Shown here: positions 34,276-43,736 of the stretch, one piece after another
How the letters are laid out: every line of letters begins with the position of its first letter
Numbering within the stretch: the stretch's first letter is position 1
Assembly: GCA_964547995.1 (NCBI GenBank)
Contig: CAZJRB010000003.1
Coordinates: 62,001 to 126,000 of the forward strand
Length of the DNA: 64,000 nucleotides
Direction: 5' to 3'
Source: CAZJRB01 sp964547995
GTDB lineage: Bacteria; Planctomycetota; Planctomycetia; Pirellulales; Thermoguttaceae
Position numbers and translations under genes: made by a program
The notes under the pieces: model-generated
Told to the model about the DNA's origin: nothing
What the model saw: the letters and a program-made list of their open reading frames with translations, nothing else
Database searches by the model: none

Positions 34276-37188
34276 TTAGGAGGGGTTTTGGGGGAGAAGC
34301 TCTCTCGTATACTCGTTCTCGACATGCTCGAAGAATAGCCCTTGGAACTGGCCGGGACGCAGGCCGTCGGGCAGGGTCACCTTCACGCGGTGCGGCACGT
34401 CGGGTTCCAGGTGCGAGACGTCGGCGTACATGCCCATGCACGTGCGGGTGACGTACGGGTAGACGCCGTTGTATCCTTCCTGTACGTCGACCGGCTGCCC
34501 GTCGATCTCGATTTTCACCTGGTCCTTGCGGTAGGGTTTCGCGCGCCGGCCTTGCCCTTCCGCGTAAGGCTCGGCAATCTGAACGAACAAGAGGAGCCTC
34601 GATGAGTCGATCCACGGGGCCACCTTGTCGTCGTCCGTATATTCGACGGGCCAGGATTCCCGGCGCCGCTTGAGCTGCTCGAATATCCTCTTCGGGATGG
34701 TGAAGGTTTCCTCCACCGCGCGGCCGTTGAAATGGGCGTCGTAGCCACCGATCTGCTGGGCCTGGAAAAAAGGCTTTCCCGCGAAAGTGACGTGGCACGT
34801 GATGGCACAGCCTTGCTTGCGGAAGGCTACCTGCTTCCCGTTGACCGTGACGCTCTTGACCATCGCCGCCTCGTTGGGACACCACACGGACAATTCGATT
34901 TCCTCTCCGACCGGTCCCGAGACATCGGAGATGACGAGAACGCCGTCCGAGACCCGAACCTCGCCGGAGGCGCCCAGCAACGTGGGTTCGGCGGCAGCGG
35001 CCTCGAAAGGACGAATGCGCAGGACGCGGGCGCTGGTGCCGTCCATCGCGACGGACACCTGAGCGCCGTGGTCCCAGGGCCCGCCGTCCGGGCCCGCGAG
35101 GTACCTGCCTTCGACCGGATAGAGTTCTTCGAGCAAGAAGCTCCCCTCCGCTTCGAGGCCGATAGAACTGTCAAGCTGAAAATCGGCCTTGAGTTTGCGG
35201 TAGTTCGGATTGAACAAGAACACAAACCCGCTGTCACCCTGGATGGCACTCGTTCCGTCGCAGCGGCCGATCATGGGCTGCCCGATGATCGGGCGGACGT
35301 TTCTCAGGTAGTCCGTGTGCTGGTCGGTGAAGTCCAGCCAGCGGCGGAAGAAGGCCTTGTCCTCGTCCGAGAAGGCATTGAACTCGTCGATGTCCCGCGC
35401 GGGGATGTAGTTGATCACGTGATTGAAAGGGGCCGTGGCAATCGAGGAAAGCAGGTTGTACTTCCACCCCAGGCGGTCCCAGTCGCGCGGCCGGTAGCGG
35501 TCGCGGCGCATCTTGCGCTGAGCGTCGCTCCGCTGCGTCTGATGCGTGATGAAGCCGGGCAGGATTTCGACGGGGCAGAAGTCGCGGGTCATCAGGCGCC
35601 AGGCGATGTAACGTTGCCGGGCCCCGTTGACCCGATCGGTGCTCAGGTCGGGGATGGCGTTGAAGCTGCCCGGCTGTTCGTCGGACATCATCGGGTGGGG
35701 ATAGGTGCCCGCGAGCCACGTCCAGGTGCCGAAATGATGGGTTTGCTGGCGTCCATCCATGACGATGCCCGGCATCCGCCGGCGGAGCGTCTCCAGCACC
35801 CGCCGGCAGCCGTACCACTGCTGGTACTTGCTGGACACGTTTCCCAGATCGCTCGCGTACGCGATCCACCAGTGATCGAACGAGAAGCCGGCGCAGCCGG
35901 TCGCCTCGCAGAAATCGAACAGCTTGCCGACCCACCAGTCCTGGAAACTTCGCAAGCCGGTGTCTACGGTGACATAGCCGCCGGGCTCCTTCCCCTGCTC
36001 GGTCCGGAAACGGGTCCACTCGGGATTCTGCATGAACGGCAGCGAGGGATAGGCGTAGGCCATGAGCTTCACGTCCCTGGTCTTGGCGTAGGCGAGGATA
36101 TCTTTGATGTCCTGCGGGATTTCATCCTTTCCCGGTATCCATTCATCCTTGCGGATCTTCTGGCCCAGGTTCATCAGTAGGTTGCTTTCCCATCCCCAGG
36201 CGTCGCGACATTCTTTCAGCGGCGCCAGGCGGCTGTGCGACGGCGTGTAGAGCACGTACTGGCAGCCCATCGCGGCGGCCCGGTCGATGATCCGTCGGTA
36301 TTCGACCTTGCCCTCTTCGGTCGCGCGGTCGATTTGGTAGTCGTTCTCGCACCAGCCGATATGGACGCGGACGCTCTGGGTGCGGTCTTCCAGGAGGAAG
36401 GCCCTCGCACAATCGGTGACGGCCTGAATTTCCGCCCAGTCGATCCGGTCTCCTTCCTGAAGAAACACATCGGGGTCCTGGACGTAATGCCACTCGTAGG
36501 CCATGTCGGCCCGGAACGTGTTTCCCGTCATGGCATACGTGCCGATGCACAGGCGGTCGGAGGGGAAGGGGCCGTACTGGCTCTTCCATTTCATTCGGGG
36601 CTCGTAGGTGAGCGCGACTTGTGACCCCTCCGCCTGCACGTCCGTGTACGGGTTCTGCACGAGCAGGAAGCAGCCCCAGGTGGCATTTTCCGCTTCGGAA
36701 GCGTCTTTCATGCGGAGCGAAACCCCGTAGCGGCCACCGGAGAGCCGATAGGGATCGGCCACGGGGTTGTTCACCCGGCCGTCGAAGGCGCAGACCTTTT
36801 CGACGAGCATCTTTTTCTCATCCGGACCCGTCAAGAACAACTGCCGGCTGACAAACCGCCAGCCCTCTTTCAGTTCGTAGACGGCGCGGACAGTATAGTC
36901 GCCCGACCGGTAGCTGCAAGCGGCAACGTGGTCGCTTTCCTTCTCGATTACCGGATTGAGTCCGCGGCTGTCGATTTCCCGTCCGTCGACCCGCAGGCAG
37001 AAGCGGTCGCCGGCGAACTGAACCGTTCTGCCGGTCCGCGTGTCATGGATCTGCTTAAGGCCGCCGGGGCCGAGCTTAACTTTCATGACGCCGTTGTCGA
37101 GCGTCACGGTTTCGTCCGCTTTCGCGAGCGTTGCCAGCGACGTGACGGCAGTGAGAAGGGCCATGAGGATCAGGGGTGCTGTCTTCAT
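34276..37188 (-). CDS. Large secreted TIM-barrel-like putative glycosidase
   Basis: The protein has 970 residues. I chose ATG 37188 (MKTAPLILMALLTAVTSLAT) because GAGGTG lies upstream and a signal peptide follows. The N-terminal ~200 residues look like a beta-sandwich (TLDNGVMKVKLGPGG). The centre has barrel-like strands: VRVHIGWCENDYQID, CQYVLYTPSHS, VKLMAYAYPSL and CAGFSFDHWWIAYASD, a layout seen in GH36/GH27-type and related glycosidases. The C-terminal part is again beta-rich. I cannot name the family with confidence; the acidic residues in FSFDHWW are candidates for catalysis. It ends 17 bp before the oxidoreductase gene. Confidence 0.7.
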   Translation of the reverse strand: MKTAPLILMALLTAVTSLATLAKADETVTLDNGVMKVKLGPGGLKQIHDTRTGRTVQFAGDRFCLRVDGREIDSRGLNPVIEKESDHVAACSYRSGDYTVRAVYELKEGWRFVSRQLFLTGPDEKKMLVEKVCAFDGRVNNPVADPYRLSGGRYGVSLRMKDASEAENATWGCFLLVQNPYTDVQAEGSQVALTYEPRMKWKSQYGPFPSDRLCIGTYAMTGNTFRADMAYEWHYVQDPDVFLQEGDRIDWAEIQAVTDCARAFLLEDRTQSVRVHIGWCENDYQIDRATEEGKVEYRRIIDRAAAMGCQYVLYTPSHSRLAPLKECRDAWGWESNLLMNLGQKIRKDEWIPGKDEIPQDIKDILAYAKTRDVKLMAYAYPSLPFMQNPEWTRFRTEQGKEPGGYVTVDTGLRSFQDWWVGKLFDFCEATGCAGFSFDHWWIAYASDLGNVSSKYQQWYGCRRVLETLRRRMPGIVMDGRQQTHHFGTWTWLAGTYPHPMMSDEQPGSFNAIPDLSTDRVNGARQRYIAWRLMTRDFCPVEILPGFITHQTQRSDAQRKMRRDRYRPRDWDRLGWKYNLLSSIATAPFNHVINYIPARDIDEFNAFSDEDKAFFRRWLDFTDQHTDYLRNVRPIIGQPMIGRCDGTSAIQGDSGFVFLFNPNYRKLKADFQLDSSIGLEAEGSFLLEELYPVEGRYLAGPDGGPWDHGAQVSVAMDGTSARVLRIRPFEAAAAEPTLLGASGEVRVSDGVLVISDVSGPVGEEIELSVWCPNEAAMVKSVTVNGKQVAFRKQGCAITCHVTFAGKPFFQAQQIGGYDAHFNGRAVEETFTIPKRIFEQLKRRRESWPVEYTDDDKVAPWIDSSRLLLFVQIAEPYAEGQGRRAKPYRKDQVKIEIDGQPVDVQEGYNGVYPYVTRTCMGMYADVSHLEPDVPHRVKVTLPDGLRPGQFQGLFFEHVENEYTRELLPQNPS

Positions 37189-37223
37189 TCTGGAAACACC
37201 TCTATAAATCGTGTCCGAGGGTA

Positions 37224-38705
37224 TCATTCTGCAGGGGCTGCTTCAGCATTGACCTTCGGCAGCCATTTCGCCAGGCTCTTGATCACAGCGTCCGAGCCCT
37301 CGGGGTCACTGCGGACGAGGTTGACGAACTCGTCCGGGTCGGAGTGGTGATCGTAAAGCTCTTCTTCCCCGTTGCTGTAGCGGATATAGCGCCAACGCTC
37401 GGTCCGAATCGCGTGATTATCTCGGCCCCAGGTGGTGATCGCCGGCTCTTCGCGGTGGGTAGACGGATTGCGGAGCAACTCGACCAGACTAGTCCCTTCG
37501 ATATCGTCGCGCTCGGGCAGGCCGCACAGTTCGATGAGCGTCTGGTAGATATCTACCAGAGAGACCGGCTGGGCGCAGCGGGCGTCCCCTCTCGTGACAC
37601 CGGGCGCGACGATCATCAGCGGGACGCGAGTCGATTCCTCCCATAAAGTGAACTTCTCCCAGTGCTGCTTTTCGCCGATGTGCATGCCGTGGTCCGACCA
37701 CAGAACAATGATCGTATTCCCGGCATAGCGGCTGTTGTCCAGGGCTGCCATTAAACGCCCCACTTGCGCATCGGCGAAGCTGATACTGGCCAGATAGCCC
37801 TGCACCGCCCGGCGCCATTGGTCGTTTTCGACGAGCCACTTGTGCCAGCTACGCCGCACGTTGCGGAGTGCGGCCTTCGGGCAATCGTCCAGATCGTTCT
37901 CGTGGATCTTCGGCAGGAAGACGTCGTCCAGCGGGTAGAGATCGAAATACTTCTTCGGGGCGAACCAGGGAATATGAGGGCGATAGAGACCGACGGCCAG
38001 AAAGAACGGCTTCGCGTGGTCCTTGGCGAGTTCGCCGATCGCCCAGTCGACCACCCTGTAATCGGCCATCTTCCGCTCGGGCTCGGCAAGCGGGGCGAAG
38101 TCGAAGAAGTGCGGGGGCCTTCCCCGGCTCGCGCCTGGGGGAGACGCCAGCGGATTCCACTGGACATACCCGTTGTCGCTGATTGTCACGTCGGCCGCTG
38201 CTGGCCAGAGCGAGTCGGGCATCGGCTGGTCCTTGGACGGGAAATAGGCGTCCCAGATGTCGGGGTCGTTGCGCTGTTTGCCGTATCCTTCCCGAATCCA
38301 CGAGAGCGCGTGAAAGATCTTGCCGCCACCCACGGCCGTATACCCGCCAGCGCGGAAATGTTCCGGGATGGTTATGGCGTGGGCCAGACGGGGAGCGTTT
38401 CGCCAACTCTGGGCATTTCGGTAGACACCCGACGTCGAGGGGCGCACTCCTGTCATGATCGCCACGCGCGAAGGGTTGCAGGCCGGGGCGGCGCAGTGCG
38501 CGTTGGTGAACAGAACTCCGCGAGCGGCCAGCCGGTCGAGATTCGGCGTGTGAACGCCGTCCCGCCCGCCCAGGCAGCCCGTCCAGTCGTTGAGATCATC
38601 GACTGCAATGAACACCACGTTGGGTGGCTGACGTGCCTCGGATTGGGCTCGGGCGAAATTGCAGCACGTGAGCCCGGCTACCAGGAGAACGAACAGGTGT
38701 TGCAT
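37224..38705 (-). CDS. Secreted sulfatase, iduronate-2-sulfatase-like
   Basis: The protein has 493 residues from ATG 38705 (MQHLFVLLVAGLTCCNFARA), with GGGAG upstream. The formylglycine signature is C76-N-P-S-R, metal ligands are D36-D37 in IAVDDLND, and VLWSDHGMHIGEKQHW supplies the second metal site. It resembles 19062-20504 more than 31091-32488. The ATG overlaps the stop of the deleted sulfatase by one base (TGATG), so it is probably translated by coupling from that remnant. Confidence 0.92.
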   Translation of the reverse strand: MQHLFVLLVAGLTCCNFARAQSEARQPPNVVFIAVDDLNDWTGCLGGRDGVHTPNLDRLAARGVLFTNAHCAAPACNPSRVAIMTGVRPSTSGVYRNAQSWRNAPRLAHAITIPEHFRAGGYTAVGGGKIFHALSWIREGYGKQRNDPDIWDAYFPSKDQPMPDSLWPAAADVTISDNGYVQWNPLASPPGASRGRPPHFFDFAPLAEPERKMADYRVVDWAIGELAKDHAKPFFLAVGLYRPHIPWFAPKKYFDLYPLDDVFLPKIHENDLDDCPKAALRNVRRSWHKWLVENDQWRRAVQGYLASISFADAQVGRLMAALDNSRYAGNTIIVLWSDHGMHIGEKQHWEKFTLWEESTRVPLMIVAPGVTRGDARCAQPVSLVDIYQTLIELCGLPERDDIEGTSLVELLRNPSTHREEPAITTWGRDNHAIRTERWRYIRYSNGEEELYDHHSDPDEFVNLVRSDPEGSDAVIKSLAKWLPKVNAEAAPAE

Positions 38706-39113
38706 CAATGATCTCCCTCGATGTTCCAAGGCCAGGGCTTAACGTTGGCCCGCTCGGCCCAGGCCTCCCATTTGGCCGATAGTTCAGCGGCCTTCTCGGG
38801 GTGTTTCTTTGAGAGGTCGTGCAGCTCGCTGCGATCCTTGCTCATGTCGTACAGTTCCCACGGCAATAGCTTGCACTGCCCGCGTCGGACAGCAGCGGGC
38901 CGTGTTGTAGAACTGGGTGAAGCGAAGTCCGCGATTAGCCAGGCGATCCAGGTTCGGCGTGTTGATTTCCCCGCCGTAACAGCCGATGTCGGAGAACCCC
39001 ATGTCGTCCGACATGATCAAGACGACGTTGGGCGACTCGGAGCCGTTTTGAGCGGCGGCGCCGGCTGAGAGAACCAGCACGATCGTGGACGTGGTTGTCA
39101 AAGCTGCAAACAT
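38705..39113 (-). pseudogene. Arylsulfatase with internal deletion
   Basis: From ATG 39113 the frame encodes a signal peptide, VVLIMSDDMGFSDIGCYGG and the active-site start CCPTRA, then breaks right after it. In another frame the DNA continues with a normal arylsulfatase C-terminus: LPWELYDMSKDRSELHDL, AELSAKWEAWAERANV and WPWNIEGDH, stopping at 38705. Roughly 350 residues are missing and the junction is out of frame. The stop forms TGATG with the next gene's start, showing the original operon coupling survives. Confidence 0.85.
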
Positions 39114-39212
39114 CAGTTTCGTTCCTGTTCACTGGGGGAACACGGCCAGGTAAAGGGTTGACGGTTGTCGCTCGGGGCACGGTTGTGAGATTGCGTGCCG
39201 GCAATTCGTGAC

Positions 39213-40115
39213 TCACTGCTTCCGTTTCGCCGCCCGGTCGGCTTCGATCCGGTTGTAGTTCTCGATCACTTCGGGCGGCCAACGGAAGCTCGGTGCTGTG
39301 GCCGGATCGTAGCCTCGCAGGTGCGGCTGGTCCAACCGTTTTCGTATCGGCACGTGGACCCACGGGTTCCGGCAAAAGGCGTCGTCGAGCAACTCGGCAA
39401 GCCCGGGCAGGTGCTTCTTGATTTGCGCCCGAGTGTTCAATTCGCTTAGGACCTGCCCCTCAGCCCCGAGGAGCTGTAACCCGCCGGCCCGATTGCATTC
39501 GAACCACGATTGCACGCCTTCCGCCCAGAACTCGCCGAAGTTGTTCATGCCGTATCCGCCGATGCGTCCCGACTGCTTCGCCTTGTCATATATGGCCCGC
39601 AGCCGCGTGTTGAACTCCTCATCGAGCCCGGCAAGCGCCCTGTGAAGCGAGTGGCCGAATTCATGAATGAAGATGCTCTCTCCGTGGTACGGATCGCCCT
39701 GGAAATCGAGCAAGTTCTCTTCGCCGCAGCTCACCGGCCGGCCGCCGAGGCCGCGGGCGCGCCTGTCATACCAATGCGATAGGTTTCGGCACTCGGGCAA
39801 GTCCGTTTGCATTTCGTCGTAGGCCATCACGGTAACGTACATCATCTTCTCGGCGATCTTCTTCTGTACGTCGGGCCGATGGACGAGCATCTTTCCTGCC
39901 AGATACGCCACTTCGTGCAGCGCGTATTCCGAGACCTTCCCGGAACCGACGATCAGCAGGCCGTCGGCCACAACGTGTTGCTTGTAGAACGGGTCGAGCG
40001 TTTCTCGCAGTGCCTTCGCGCCGGCCGGCAGGGTATCCGCTTGTCCGGCCGCGCAACAATCGGTCAACCCGTCGCTCAGGAAACCGCATGCCAAGAAAAC
40101 CAGCAACTTGTTCAT
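39213..40115 (-). CDS. Secreted HEFGH zinc-metallopeptidase-like protein
   Basis: The protein has 300 residues with a signal peptide (MNKLLVFLACGFLSDGLTDC). The zinc motif is FIH151-EFGH155-SLH, and a downstream NNFGEFWAEGVQSWF helix offers the third ligand, as in gluzincins. The family is unnamed to me; it resembles proteins with an anthrax-lethal-factor-type peptidase fold. It may cut glycoprotein backbones once glycans are removed. It is the first gene after operator B (115 bp), ahead of two sulfatases, so it probably heads that operon. A GGAGG lies 11 bases before the ATG. Confidence 0.8.
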   Translation of the reverse strand: MNKLLVFLACGFLSDGLTDCCAAGQADTLPAGAKALRETLDPFYKQHVVADGLLIVGSGKVSEYALHEVAYLAGKMLVHRPDVQKKIAEKMMYVTVMAYDEMQTDLPECRNLSHWYDRRARGLGGRPVSCGEENLLDFQGDPYHGESIFIHEFGHSLHRALAGLDEEFNTRLRAIYDKAKQSGRIGGYGMNNFGEFWAEGVQSWFECNRAGGLQLLGAEGQVLSELNTRAQIKKHLPGLAELLDDAFCRNPWVHVPIRKRLDQPHLRGYDPATAPSFRWPPEVIENYNRIEADRAAKRKQ

Positions 40116-40229
40116 TTCTCATGGTCCTCCGGATGGCTTGGTAATCGGTGTCCGGTGAACGCAACCGTTGCGTCACCCAATCCCATTCCATCTCAACTTA
40201 TCACCCAGATCGACAGCCGGCACAAGCCA

Positions 40230-40264
40230 AAAAGGCGCAAAACAATACCAAATATGCGCAACGG
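40230..40264 (-). promoter_or_regulatory. Operator B: GCGC direct repeats, 21 bp apart
   Basis: AGGCGC starts at 40233 and ATGCGC at 40254, aligning with the other operators (AAAACAATACCA between). A minus-strand GATAAG (40202-40197) lies 30 bp downstream as a possible -10 box. A lone TTGCGA half-site lies at 40305. The 251-bp gap holds no gene. Confidence 0.65.
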
Positions 40265-40366
40265 GGGGAGAGAGTTCAAATTGCCCCGATTCGACCTGTC
40301 AAAATTGCGAAACTTTAAAAAGGGAGCCCTTCGCGCCCGCGCCGATGACAATCGCTCGTTTGCGGC

Positions 40367-41316
40367 TCATAGGCGAATTCCCGTTTCGAAGGGATCGTCG
40401 CCGTTGAGAATCAATGTCGCTTCGGCGATCACGTAAGCCGTTCCCTGAATGCGGGGAATGATCCGGTCGCCCTCGATACGATACGAGCCCTCGAAGACGC
40501 TCCCAACGATGCTCTCCTGGCGCCAACGTTGGCGTGGCTTGAGCCGGCCATCGGCGGCAAGACACGCGAGTTTCGCGCTGGTTCCGGTCCCGCACGGTGA
40601 CCGGTCGTACGCACTGCCTGGGCAGAGCACGAAGCTGCAACTGTCTGCGGCCGGGTCGGACGGCGGGCCAAACAACTCGATGTGGTCGATCTCTTGGCCG
40701 CCAGCCCCGGTTACCCTCTCGCGACGGAGTGCCTGACGAATATGCCATGCAACTTGTGTCAGCCGTGGGGTGTTCGCAAGGTTGAGGTCTTGGCCGTGCT
40801 CGCTGACGAGAAAGAACCAGTTGCCGCCCCACGCCACATCTCCGGTGACCGGCCCGATTTCGTCGACATCAACCGTTACCGCCGCTGTATGGCGGTAGCT
40901 CGGCACATTCTCCATGGCCACAACGTTGCCGCCGTCGAACTCGACCGTCACAATGCCCACCGGCGTTTCGATGCGATGCTGCCCGGCATCGATTCGCCCA
41001 AGGCTTCTGAGCACGACGGTCAGCCCGATGACACCGTGTCCGCACATGCCCAAGTAACCGACATTGTTGAAGAAGATCACTCCCGCAGCGCAAGTTGGGT
41101 CGACCGGTTCGCATAGAAGTGCGCCGACCCACGCGTCCGATCCTCTTGGCTCGTTGACGACCGCCGACCGAAACTTGTCGAACTTCTTGCGAAAGATGTC
41201 GCGGCGCGCCGTAAGCGGTCCGCCGCCCAGATCCGGGCCGCCGTCGATCACCACCCGCGTGGGCTCGCCGCCGGTGTGAGAACCACCACATGAATCGTGT
41301 GCGTGCGGGAAGGCAT
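40367..41316 (-). CDS. 4-hydroxyproline 2-epimerase (proline racemase family), probable frameshift
   Basis: From MCGHG (cysteine at 41044) to SPCGTGTSA (cysteine at 40594) both catalytic cysteines of the family are present, with NEPRGSD, IDGGPDLGGGPL and FFNNVGYLG as in 4-hydroxyproline epimerases. The best N-terminus starts at ATG 41316: MPSRTHTIHVV, which should continue DSHTGGEPTR. One base is missing near 41283 (GTTCT where GATTCT is expected), so the start is out of frame. Without it, translation would have to begin at GTG 41254 and lack about 22 residues. The enzyme would convert trans-4-hydroxy-L-proline to cis-4-hydroxy-D-proline in the cytoplasm. It follows a GH127 gene by 4 bp. Confidence 0.85.
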
Positions 41317-41320
41317 TGGA

Positions 41321-43675
41321 CTACTCCAAGGTCACGTCAAGATACACCGAGTGGCGGTCGTACGTCTCGAAAAACGGTTTCAGCCGCACATCGCCGATGT
41401 TGAATCGTAGCGTGCTGGGATCGCCGGAGATCGATTTTCCCGGGTCCGCGGCATCGAGTGTTACGCGGCGCCAATCTTCTCGCGGGCCAGGCTCCTCGGC
41501 GGCCAATAGCACCGGGCCGTAAAAGATGCTGGCGATGTTGGGCTGATCCATGATCGGACATAGATGGAAACCCATCGGCATCCGCAGTTCGATCGTGTCG
41601 CCGTCCTTCCAGGCTCGGCGGAGGCTCAGATAGGTGCCCGGCACCGCGTCGACCTTCTGCTGCTCGTCGTTGATCTTTACGAGGAATCCGCGAGTGGCCC
41701 ACCGCGGTACTCGCACGTTGATGTCGAAGGTGCCGCGGCCGGTCAGCATGAGTCGGGTCGTGTCGGAATAGGGGAAGTTGGTCTGTTGCTTCACGACGAC
41801 GTTGCGCTCTGGCCAGGTCACAGTCGACGGCACATACAAATTGACGTACAATGTCTTGTCGTCGGTGCTCTTGAAGTAGATCGAGTCTTGCAGTTTCGTG
41901 CTGCTTTCCAACGCGGTGCCATTGCAGCAGGTGAACCCGTTCATCTTGGCGTTGCCAAATCCTTTCCGAGCACCGGGATTCAGCGGCACATGGTAGGTGT
42001 TGCCCGGATTATCCTCGGCCACCGACGCCAGGATATGGTTGTAGAGAGCCTGCTCGTAGTAGTCCATGTACTTGCCGTCCGGGTCGAACATGAAGAGTTG
42101 GCGGCTCAGCTTCAGTAGATTGTAGGTGGCGCACGTCTCGTTCTGTCCGCCGGGGGCGAAGCCGTTGGCGAACAGCGTGTTCGGCTCGGCCGTGAAGCAC
42201 TCGGGGTTGTTGGGTTTTCGGGCACCCGCCACGCCTCCGATGCTGTACATGTAGCCGTGGGTGCAAATGTCCCAGAAATTCTCCGACACCCGGTAGTATC
42301 GGGGATCGCGAGTGCCCTTGTACATTTCCAGAGCGCCGGTGATTTGCGGGATGTGCTGGTTGGCGTGCTTGCCTCGCAATGTGTCGACGTTGCACGCCAG
42401 ACCGTGGTCGTGTTCGACGTTGCCGAAGAAGAAGTCGATGTTGTCGAACAGCCGGGCACACTCGAGAAACCGCTGATCTTTGGTGATTCTGAACAGCCGA
42501 GCCATGACTTCATTCATGCCCCCATACTCACCGGCAATGTAACGATTCCACATGCTGATGCGTGTCTCCGTCGGAACGGCCTTCAGCCGCGCATGAACCC
42601 AAAGGCCCATACCCTGGGCAATCTTGAGGGCCTTTTCGTTGCCGCCGACTTCGTAGCAATCGAGCAAGCCGGCAAGGATTTTGTGCAGCGTGTAGTAAGG
42701 AGCCCAGACTTGGCTTTCCTTACCGCCGTACGTGGCGCCCTGTTCGAGCATGATAAATTGGTCGGGCGGGTAAGCACTGATGAACCCCTTGCCCCAGTTC
42801 CAATAGTCGCCGCGAATCCCGTCTGCGGTCAGGTTGGAATCGTACCCCGTCCTGCCCGGCCCCGGCGGAACGGTCGTCGGATCCTCGTTGAACTTGCCGC
42901 CTTCTTTCACAGGCTTGCCCGACTTCTGCGACAGGTCGTACAAGGTTTCGATCAGGTAGTCCATCTTCTTGAGGAAGTTGGCCCGCAGCGGTTCATCGTA
43001 GGTGGTGCCGGCATACGCTTGCGCGATGGCCGACAAGTAATGTCCACTGGCGTGGCCGCGCAGCTTAGTGGTTTGGCTATCCCATACCCCGAGCGGTTTG
43101 ACACCTTCCGGCTGTTCCTGGCCAAACGCGTCCCGGAACATATAGAGAAAACGGTCGGGATCGGTTCCGGCCAATGCAAGGATGAACTTGTCACGGTTCT
43201 TGATCAGCGGGGTGTCCCGCTGCTTTTCGTCCGGGTTCAAAACGACCTGGCCCAACGGAAACGCCTCCAACTTGCGGCGCGGAGCCGATCCTGTGGCCGG
43301 CGCCGGCTTCACCGTCACCTTGGCTGTGGGTGTGAACTTCGTGCCGGGGACCTTGCCGGTCACCGTGTACGTGCCCGGCTTGAGGACTTGACGGTTATCG
43401 ATGGGCGAAGGCCAGATCACGCGAACCTTCGGACCTTTTGCGTTATCACGGTACACGCCCTCAATGGTGTACGGCAATCGTGGCAGACGCCCCACAACGG
43501 TCTCCGCGGAGACGTCGGGGACTTTCACGAGCCCAAGAGCCTTGGGCACGGTGGCGGCTTCTGTCGCCTCCGCCGCCGGGTCGTCTTGGGCCCGGGCCGA
43601 CAACGCCCAAACCATGCACCCGAAAAAGACCGTCATAGTGGACAGCAGAGATCTTGGCAGAGGTCTCATTTTCAA
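41321..43675 (-). CDS. Ig-like domain plus GH127 protein
   Basis: The protein has 784 residues with a signal region (residues 1-29). Residues about 60-130 form a bacterial Ig-like module (RVIWPSPIDN, LKPGTYTVTGKVPGTKF). The rest is a GH127-type module: LGVWDSQTTKLRGHASGHYL, E513-T-C515 in QNETCATYN, and C583-C584 in FTCCNGTALES. These supply the zinc ligand and nucleophile set. This subgroup (long form with WDSQTTKLRGH) is often misnamed in databases, and its exact sugar is less certain than for HypBA1-like members. It lies 61 bp downstream of the next GH127 gene and 4 bp from the epimerase. Confidence 0.85.
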   Translation of the reverse strand: MKMRPLPRSLLSTMTVFFGCMVWALSARAQDDPAAEATEAATVPKALGLVKVPDVSAETVVGRLPRLPYTIEGVYRDNAKGPKVRVIWPSPIDNRQVLKPGTYTVTGKVPGTKFTPTAKVTVKPAPATGSAPRRKLEAFPLGQVVLNPDEKQRDTPLIKNRDKFILALAGTDPDRFLYMFRDAFGQEQPEGVKPLGVWDSQTTKLRGHASGHYLSAIAQAYAGTTYDEPLRANFLKKMDYLIETLYDLSQKSGKPVKEGGKFNEDPTTVPPGPGRTGYDSNLTADGIRGDYWNWGKGFISAYPPDQFIMLEQGATYGGKESQVWAPYYTLHKILAGLLDCYEVGGNEKALKIAQGMGLWVHARLKAVPTETRISMWNRYIAGEYGGMNEVMARLFRITKDQRFLECARLFDNIDFFFGNVEHDHGLACNVDTLRGKHANQHIPQITGALEMYKGTRDPRYYRVSENFWDICTHGYMYSIGGVAGARKPNNPECFTAEPNTLFANGFAPGGQNETCATYNLLKLSRQLFMFDPDGKYMDYYEQALYNHILASVAEDNPGNTYHVPLNPGARKGFGNAKMNGFTCCNGTALESSTKLQDSIYFKSTDDKTLYVNLYVPSTVTWPERNVVVKQQTNFPYSDTTRLMLTGRGTFDINVRVPRWATRGFLVKINDEQQKVDAVPGTYLSLRRAWKDGDTIELRMPMGFHLCPIMDQPNIASIFYGPVLLAAEEPGPREDWRRVTLDAADPGKSISGDPSTLRFNIGDVRLKPFFETYDRHSVYLDVTLE

Positions 43676-43736
43676 CTCACATGCGATTGTTGGGGTAATG
43701 AAACAGGCAGGGTCATCTTTCTTAAGATCGCAGATT

